Part shown: positions 62,417-64,000 of the stretch, piece by piece
Layout of the letters: each line of letters starts with the position of its first letter
Position numbering within the stretch: the first letter of the stretch is position 1
Assembly: GCF_000003815.2 (NCBI RefSeq)
Contig: NC_049980.1
Span: 144,981 to 208,980 of the forward strand
Direction: 5' to 3'
Source: Branchiostoma floridae
Taxonomy: Eukaryota; Chordata; Leptocardii; Amphioxiformes; Branchiostomatidae
DNA length: 64,000 nt
Position numbers and translations under genes: made by a program
The notes under the pieces: generated by a model
What the model was told of the DNA's origin: nothing
Databases searched by the model: none
The model's input: the letters and a program-made list of their open reading frames with translations, nothing else

Positions 62417-62596
62417 AAACTTCACAGTGACCCTCCCGCACTCCCGCGGCCCGCGCGACCCCTACCTTACCCCCCCTGATAGGAAGGTAGCGTCAAGCCC
62501 CCTCGATAGCTTCAGGCGTCTACACATCCTCCTCACATCTGCTTGAAGAAATCTGAACTCACTCAGTAGCTGAACTACACTAACCCTACCCGCCTT
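62417..62596. repeat. Subtelomeric block, copy 1
   Basis: It contains AACTTCACAGTGACCCTCCC and AGCTTCAGGCGTCTACACAT. Near copies lie at 63405-63575 and 63728-63900, the last running directly into CCCTAA repeats. Confidence 0.85.
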
Positions 62597-63300
62597 GCCT
62601 CACAAGAGCAAGTTGTGGGTTTTTCACCAAAAAGTTGCATATTTCATGCTGAAAAATTGTTCCGCATCTCGACAAGGTTGGTTTGAAGAAAACCCCACAT
62701 CCTTTCGCGATATCCGATTTTTATGCGAAAAAATGCTCTTTTTGCTCAGAAAGAGCACTGAGGGGTTTTTGACCAAAAAGTTGCATATTTCATGTCAAAA
62801 ATTTGTTCCGCACCCAATAAGGTTGGTTTGAAGAAAATCCGACATCGTTTCGCGATATCCGATTTTCATGCGAAAAAATGCTCTTTTTGCCTCAGAAGAG
62901 CAACTTGAGGGTTTTTGACCAAAAAGTTGCATATTTCATGTCAAAAAATAGTTCCGCACCCAATAAGGTTGGTTTGAAGAAAATCCGACATCGTTTCGCG
63001 ATATCCTATTTTCATGCGAAAAAATGCTCTTTTTGCCTCAGAAGAGCAACTTGAGGGTTTTTGACCAAAAAGTTGCATATTTCATGTCAAAAAATAGTTC
63101 CGCACCCAATAAGGTTGGTTTGAAGAAAATCCGACATCGTTTCGCGATATCCGATTTTCATGCGAAAAAATGCTCTTTTTGCCTCAGAAGAGCAACTTGA
63201 GGGTTTTTGACCAAAAAGTTGCATATTTCATGTCAAAAATTTGTTCCGCACCCAATAAAGTTGGTTTAAAGACAATCGGACATGGCTTTGCGATATCATT
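62597..63300. repeat. 146-bp tandem satellite
   Basis: About five units. The landmark GCCTCAGAAGAGCAACTTGA and its variants occur at 62597, 62744, 62889, 63035 and 63181 (spacing 145-147). The units share TTGACCAAAAAGTTGCATAT and TTCGCGATATCC. Confidence 0.95.
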
Positions 63301-63404
63301 TTTTTATGCCAAAAAAATGCCCCCCTCCCCATCCCACAAGACTGTCCAAAAGAGCCGCATCTTGAGACGGTGGTTTGCTGGGTTGCTCTCGACGCCTCGT
63401 CCCA

Positions 63405-63900
63405 AAAACGTCACACTGACCTTCCCCCATCCACGCGTTCCATCTGACCCCTACCTTATCCCCCCTGATATGATGAAAGCGTCAAGCCCCATTGATAGCT
63501 TCAGGCGTCTACACATCCTCCTCACATCTGCTTGAAGAAATCTGAACTCACTCAGTAATTGAACTACACTAACCCTAAGTAAGATTCTTATAGGAGATCA
63601 AGAATGCTAACTCACCTTATTAGGGAGTACCCATAACCCTAGCCACCCCCCTCCCACATACCAAAGGACTGCCCCAAACAGCCATCTTAAGAGGGTAGCT
63701 TACTGGGTTGTCGTCGTCATCTCGCCCCGAAAACTTCACAGTGACCCTCCCGCACTCCCGCGGCCCGCGCGACCCCCACCTTACCCCCCCTGATAGGAAG
63801 GTAGCGTCAAGCCCCCTCGATAGCTTCAGGCGTCTACACATCCTCCTCACATCTGCTTGAAGAAATCTGAACTCACTCAGTAGCTGAACTACACTAACCC
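63405..63900. repeat. Subtelomeric blocks, copies 2 and 3
   Basis: Copies of the 62417 block at 63405-63575 and 63728-63900. Both end in GAACTACACTAACCCTAA, a natural transition to telomeric repeat. Confidence 0.85.
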
Positions 63901-64000
63901 TAACCCTAACCAGTTTCCGTTCCCGTTCCCGTTCCCTAACCCTAACCCTAACCCTAACCCTAACCCTAACCCTAACCCTAACCCGTTCCCTAACCCGTTC
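63893..64000 (-). repeat. Telomeric repeat (CCCTAA)n with GTTCCC variants
   Basis: Runs of CCCTAA interrupted by GTTCCC units. A right-hand chromosome end would read TTAGGG on this strand, so this is an interstitial, inverted or misjoined tract. Confidence 0.95.

Noticed and set aside
62597-63300. CRISPR-like array
   Set aside because: The 146-bp units are contiguous with no unique spacers, in an animal subtelomere. The same holds for the 124-, 127- and 401-bp arrays.
63893-64000. True right-hand chromosome end
   Set aside because: The strand orientation is opposite to that expected, and the preceding gap leaves the join unproven.

Overview
The window looks like genomic DNA of a cephalochordate, most likely a Branchiostoma (amphioxus). 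The evidence is intron-rich, phase-consistent exons; many short foldback (MITE-like) elements; tRNA-derived SINEs; a TTAGGG-type telomeric repeat; and a local family of Link-domain (hyaluronan-binding fold) genes. The species call is my recognition of these features, not a database result. There are two 100-base assembly gaps (48125-48224 and 62317-62416).

Layout. (1) 186-5194, minus: gene A, the 5' part of a type II receptor-like gene, with eight tandem 90-99 nt exons each carrying an NP-M-Y/F tail motif and a big exon built of a heptapeptide minisatellite. (2) 7760-21749, plus: gene B, a type II membrane coiled-coil protein. Its first intron holds an ~11.25 kb GC-rich insertion (about 9168-20427). 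(3) That insertion contains, in order, rDNA spacer repeats (124-bp and 401-bp families), a candidate promoter box, a 5' external spacer, a divergent 18S rRNA gene (13186-14943), more 124-bp spacer repeats, a SINE-like module, an intact 648-residue piggyBac transposase and four 127-bp subterminal repeats. A 14-base inverted repeat abuts CTAA on the left and TTAA on the right. I therefore read it as one giant piggyBac-class element carrying a ribosomal RNA gene and its spacer. (4) 24226-28163, plus: gene C, a complete type II membrane, coiled-coil, Link-domain gene. (5) 27840-37165: a diverged direct segmental duplication with an extra copy of gene C's last exon, plus an orphan Link exon on the minus strand. 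(6) 38472-44461, plus: gene D, six exons: membrane anchor, furin-like site, collagen Gly-X-Y, coiled coil, Link. (7) 49336-53557, minus: gene E, secreted, coiled coil and Link, joined tail to tail with D by an inverted duplication (about 42.2-45.4 and 47.7-52.2 kb). (8) 55452-60853, plus: the first eight coding exons of tubgcp5 (gamma-tubulin complex component 5). (9) After the second gap: 146-bp subtelomeric satellite and CCCTAA repeats whose orientation does not fit a right-hand chromosome end.

How the parts relate. Genes A-E are one receptor/lectin-like cluster. Exon phases agree throughout, and the membrane anchor, collagen, coiled-coil and Link modules appear in different combinations, so the cluster looks like active exon shuffling. 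The rDNA-bearing transposon is a separate layer. Its 18S copy shows at least one helix with three matched base-pair changes, but also lesions in the decoding region and a lost universal core segment, so whether it acts in ribosomes is open. No 5.8S or 28S sequence is present. All gene models rest on reading splice sites and frames by eye.
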